Shown piece after piece: positions 61,991 to 64,000 of a stretch of DNA of 64,000 nt. This DNA comes from Onchocerca volvulus (lineage: Eukaryota > Nematoda > Chromadorea > Rhabditida > Onchocercidae), in NCBI GenBank assembly GCA_000499405.2, contig HG738139.1:380564-444563 (forward strand), given 5' to 3'. A program made the translations under genes and the position numbers. Numbering within the stretch: the first letter of the stretch is position 1; the number at the start of each line of letters is the position of its first letter. Under the pieces are notes generated by a model, which ran no database searches, was not told the DNA's origin, and saw only the letters and a list, made by a program, of their open reading frames with translations.

Positions 61991-63110
61991 TTTTTTTTTT
62001 TTTTACTTTTTCACAATTCGGTAATCCGTCAAAAATGGTACTTAACTAATTAATGAACTACATAACACGATAGAGAAGTAAATACATGAGCATTAAGAAT
62101 CACATACTCATTATTATCAATTTATGTTATATGTCCAAAATGTCATATATCGTTAATTACCCAACATTTGTTTATTTCTTTCATTTTTTTTTTTTTTTTG
62201 AGTGCAATTAAAGTAAACTAAAAATATTGCAGCTTTTTTTAAAATTTGCATTATTTGCCTATCATAAATTTTTCATATTTTCTTTAACAATCAATTCTTC
62301 GCATAAATTAAGATGGTAAATCCATTGATAATAATGAAATCATTGTAAATCAGAATCGCAATTCGACAAGATGAAATGTTTTGGACTTTTTAAATCCATT
62401 CGGTAAAAGGTATTACCGAAAGTGTTTTCAAACGAACGATAAGATTAAGATTAATCAGAGTGCTAAATAGCAATGTCTACTTGAGATTTAGTCGCACAAT
62501 TTTCAATTTATATTGTCGCTGCTGAAACAGCGACTTCCCAAAAAATGGTGGAGCAAATGATTGCCAACCTAATCCTTATTAGTTACTACCAATAGAAACA
62601 GTCAAACTTACAGACTTAATAATTGGTCCAGTCAGTCATTCATCAGAATGGATCAGACAAGCCAGACAGGTAGTAGCTCATATCGAACCTCGAATTTTAC
62701 CGGTAATTTGCTTAGGTCTTAACGTAACAGCAATGCCAGCATTAGGCAGATTACTAATCAGTGATGATTAGAAAGATAAAGAAAAGATATATTATGGACA
62801 TGCAGTTTCAATGTAATGCATGCAAACTGCACAATGTTTCATCTTGCATCATTTCTTTTTTTTCGCAACTTCAATTTATTCAGTTCATCCTTCCTGAAAA
62901 TTCTGTTGTACTAGGCTGGAGTTGAAAAAAAACTGTATGACATCTGAACTTCTTTCTCCTTGCACACTGAATCATTGGATAACTGCTTATAATAATTTAT
63001 GGCTCATCCATAATGTTTACAGTAATTTGTGACTGTATTGGATAATGCAATTTAGTATTTTCCTTCCCATTGATATTCTTAAACTTTTTAAAGGAATGCA
63101 ATTTTGTATT
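61991..63110 (+). repeat. Long repeat family, copy 12 (A type, forward)
   Basis: Perfect A hairpin at 62515-62534 (GTCGCTG-CTGAAA-CAGCGAC), then CTTCCCAAAAAATGG, ACTACCAATAG, GGTAGTAG and the CTAATCA-GTGA-TGATTAG hairpin at about 62754-62771. The 3' part switches to B-type sequence near 62870. Confidence 0.85.
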
Positions 63111-64000
63111 TGTATGGGAAAAGTTTCCTATGAGATACTGTTCAAATCCCATATGTTAGATTTCTCACAAATCAGTTGAATCGTTGCATTCACTCTGATG
63201 GCCATCATTTGCATTGCCTCTATTGCCAAACGGATAGATCAAAATAATTCCAAGGATTTAAGTCAAATAGCTTTTCTTTTCTTTTCTTTTTTTTCAATAT
63301 GACGCAACAGCCAGAATTACTTTCATGAAATGAACTGTCGAATTGACGTTATGCTACAATGAGTAAGAGATGATCATATTAAAGGCATGCACATTTTTTC
63401 AAAAAGCACATAGTTATTGAAACTATCCAGTTAAAGACGTCGCTTGACTGTTCATATCGATTGATGGTAATTTGAAATTTATGAATACTACGGAAATTTT
63501 AAACTAACTGATTGTACCGTGTATTCAGCTATTGTTTTCTTTCTTACCCTTCTATCACTCGAACGATATGCATGAAAGCCTCTCTTAGACTATCGAAAAC
63601 AACTGGATCAGTTGAATCAGTTAAATGGACATATCGAATGATGGCAAGTTATACTTCATTACTATCCATACCCATCAAATCATCGTTGTTATGAGTGTAC
63701 ACAAATGATGAGAGTGCAGCTAAAGATCAGAAATGAAGAAAAAGGTATACTACAGTCATATCTTGTTTTTATCTTTTTTCTACCAAACCATCCAACGTTT
63801 ACAGCGCCAATATCTTAATATGGTGACGATTGGCGCGGTAATCGATCTGTCTAGTGCTTACCAAGTCTGTATGGTTTCGAATGTTTGGTTGATTGGGGTC
63901 GTTTGTACTGTTTGCATGATCGCCTGTTCCCTATGGTAAAGTAATATGATAGGATGACGGATAACCAACCGTCCTGTCTTTTTTTGGAATTCGTCATTTT
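63111..64000 (+). repeat. Flank segment of the repeat family running off the window
   Basis: 63590-64000 corresponds to 38630-39000 and 41010-41400 in the same orientation but is more diverged. Short open frames here are not shared by the other copies. The repeat block continues past the end of the window. Confidence 0.6.

Overview
The window looks like a piece of a nematode chromosome. It is about 70% A+T, the genes are split by short introns ending in TTTCAG-type acceptors, and several first exons have a polypyrimidine-AG site 2-5 bases before the ATG, as expected for spliced-leader trans-splicing. The protein families also fit: CED-4, an MSP-domain protein, a ShK-tailed tyrosinase and an ET-module-like secreted protein. 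A parasitic, possibly spirurid/filarial species is a guess from base composition only. Most real exons are short, so the genes below were assembled by hand from exons whose splice phases agree.

Layout: 1-8.48 kb is AT-rich with no convincing gene. 8.49-14.68 kb (+) is a 12-exon secreted tyrosinase with two C-terminal ShK domains and two apparent GC-AG introns. 16.40-18.87 kb (-) is a 7-exon secreted cysteine-rich protein ending in a CCC-GD-C motif (ET-module-like). 19.28-21.07 kb (-) is a 5-exon, tail-anchored, MSP/VAP-like protein. 22.93-28.84 kb (-) is a CED-4/Apaf-1-type apoptosis ATPase covering the CARD, P-loop NB-ARC and winged-helix regions. 51.93-58.44 kb (-) is a 16-exon homologue of ICE2/NARG2, little elongation complex subunit 2, with one frame break. 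49.8-51.27 kb (+) is a decayed, intron-bearing copy of the SF3A3 splicing factor gene.

Between the genes, about 30.2-48.7 kb and 58.9-64 kb are built mostly from diverged copies of one long non-coding repeat family. Units occur in both orientations, in two related types (A and B), sometimes in tandem A-B order, and one A pair forms a large inverted repeat (32.6-34.2 against 36.4-37.4 kb). Each unit carries short hairpins whose stems are kept by paired substitutions between copies; this is the most unusual signal in the window. Two decayed Helitron rolling-circle transposon pieces lie within the block: Rep-domain remnants at 44.8-46.75 kb and a Pif1-type helicase remnant at 41.6-42.73 kb. Isolated Ns at 30.9, 33.4, 33.6, 33.8 and 36.3 kb sit in or beside repeat copies and mark doubtful assembly joins.

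The genes do not form an evident pathway or operon. They are separate single-copy genes beside a repeat-rich block.
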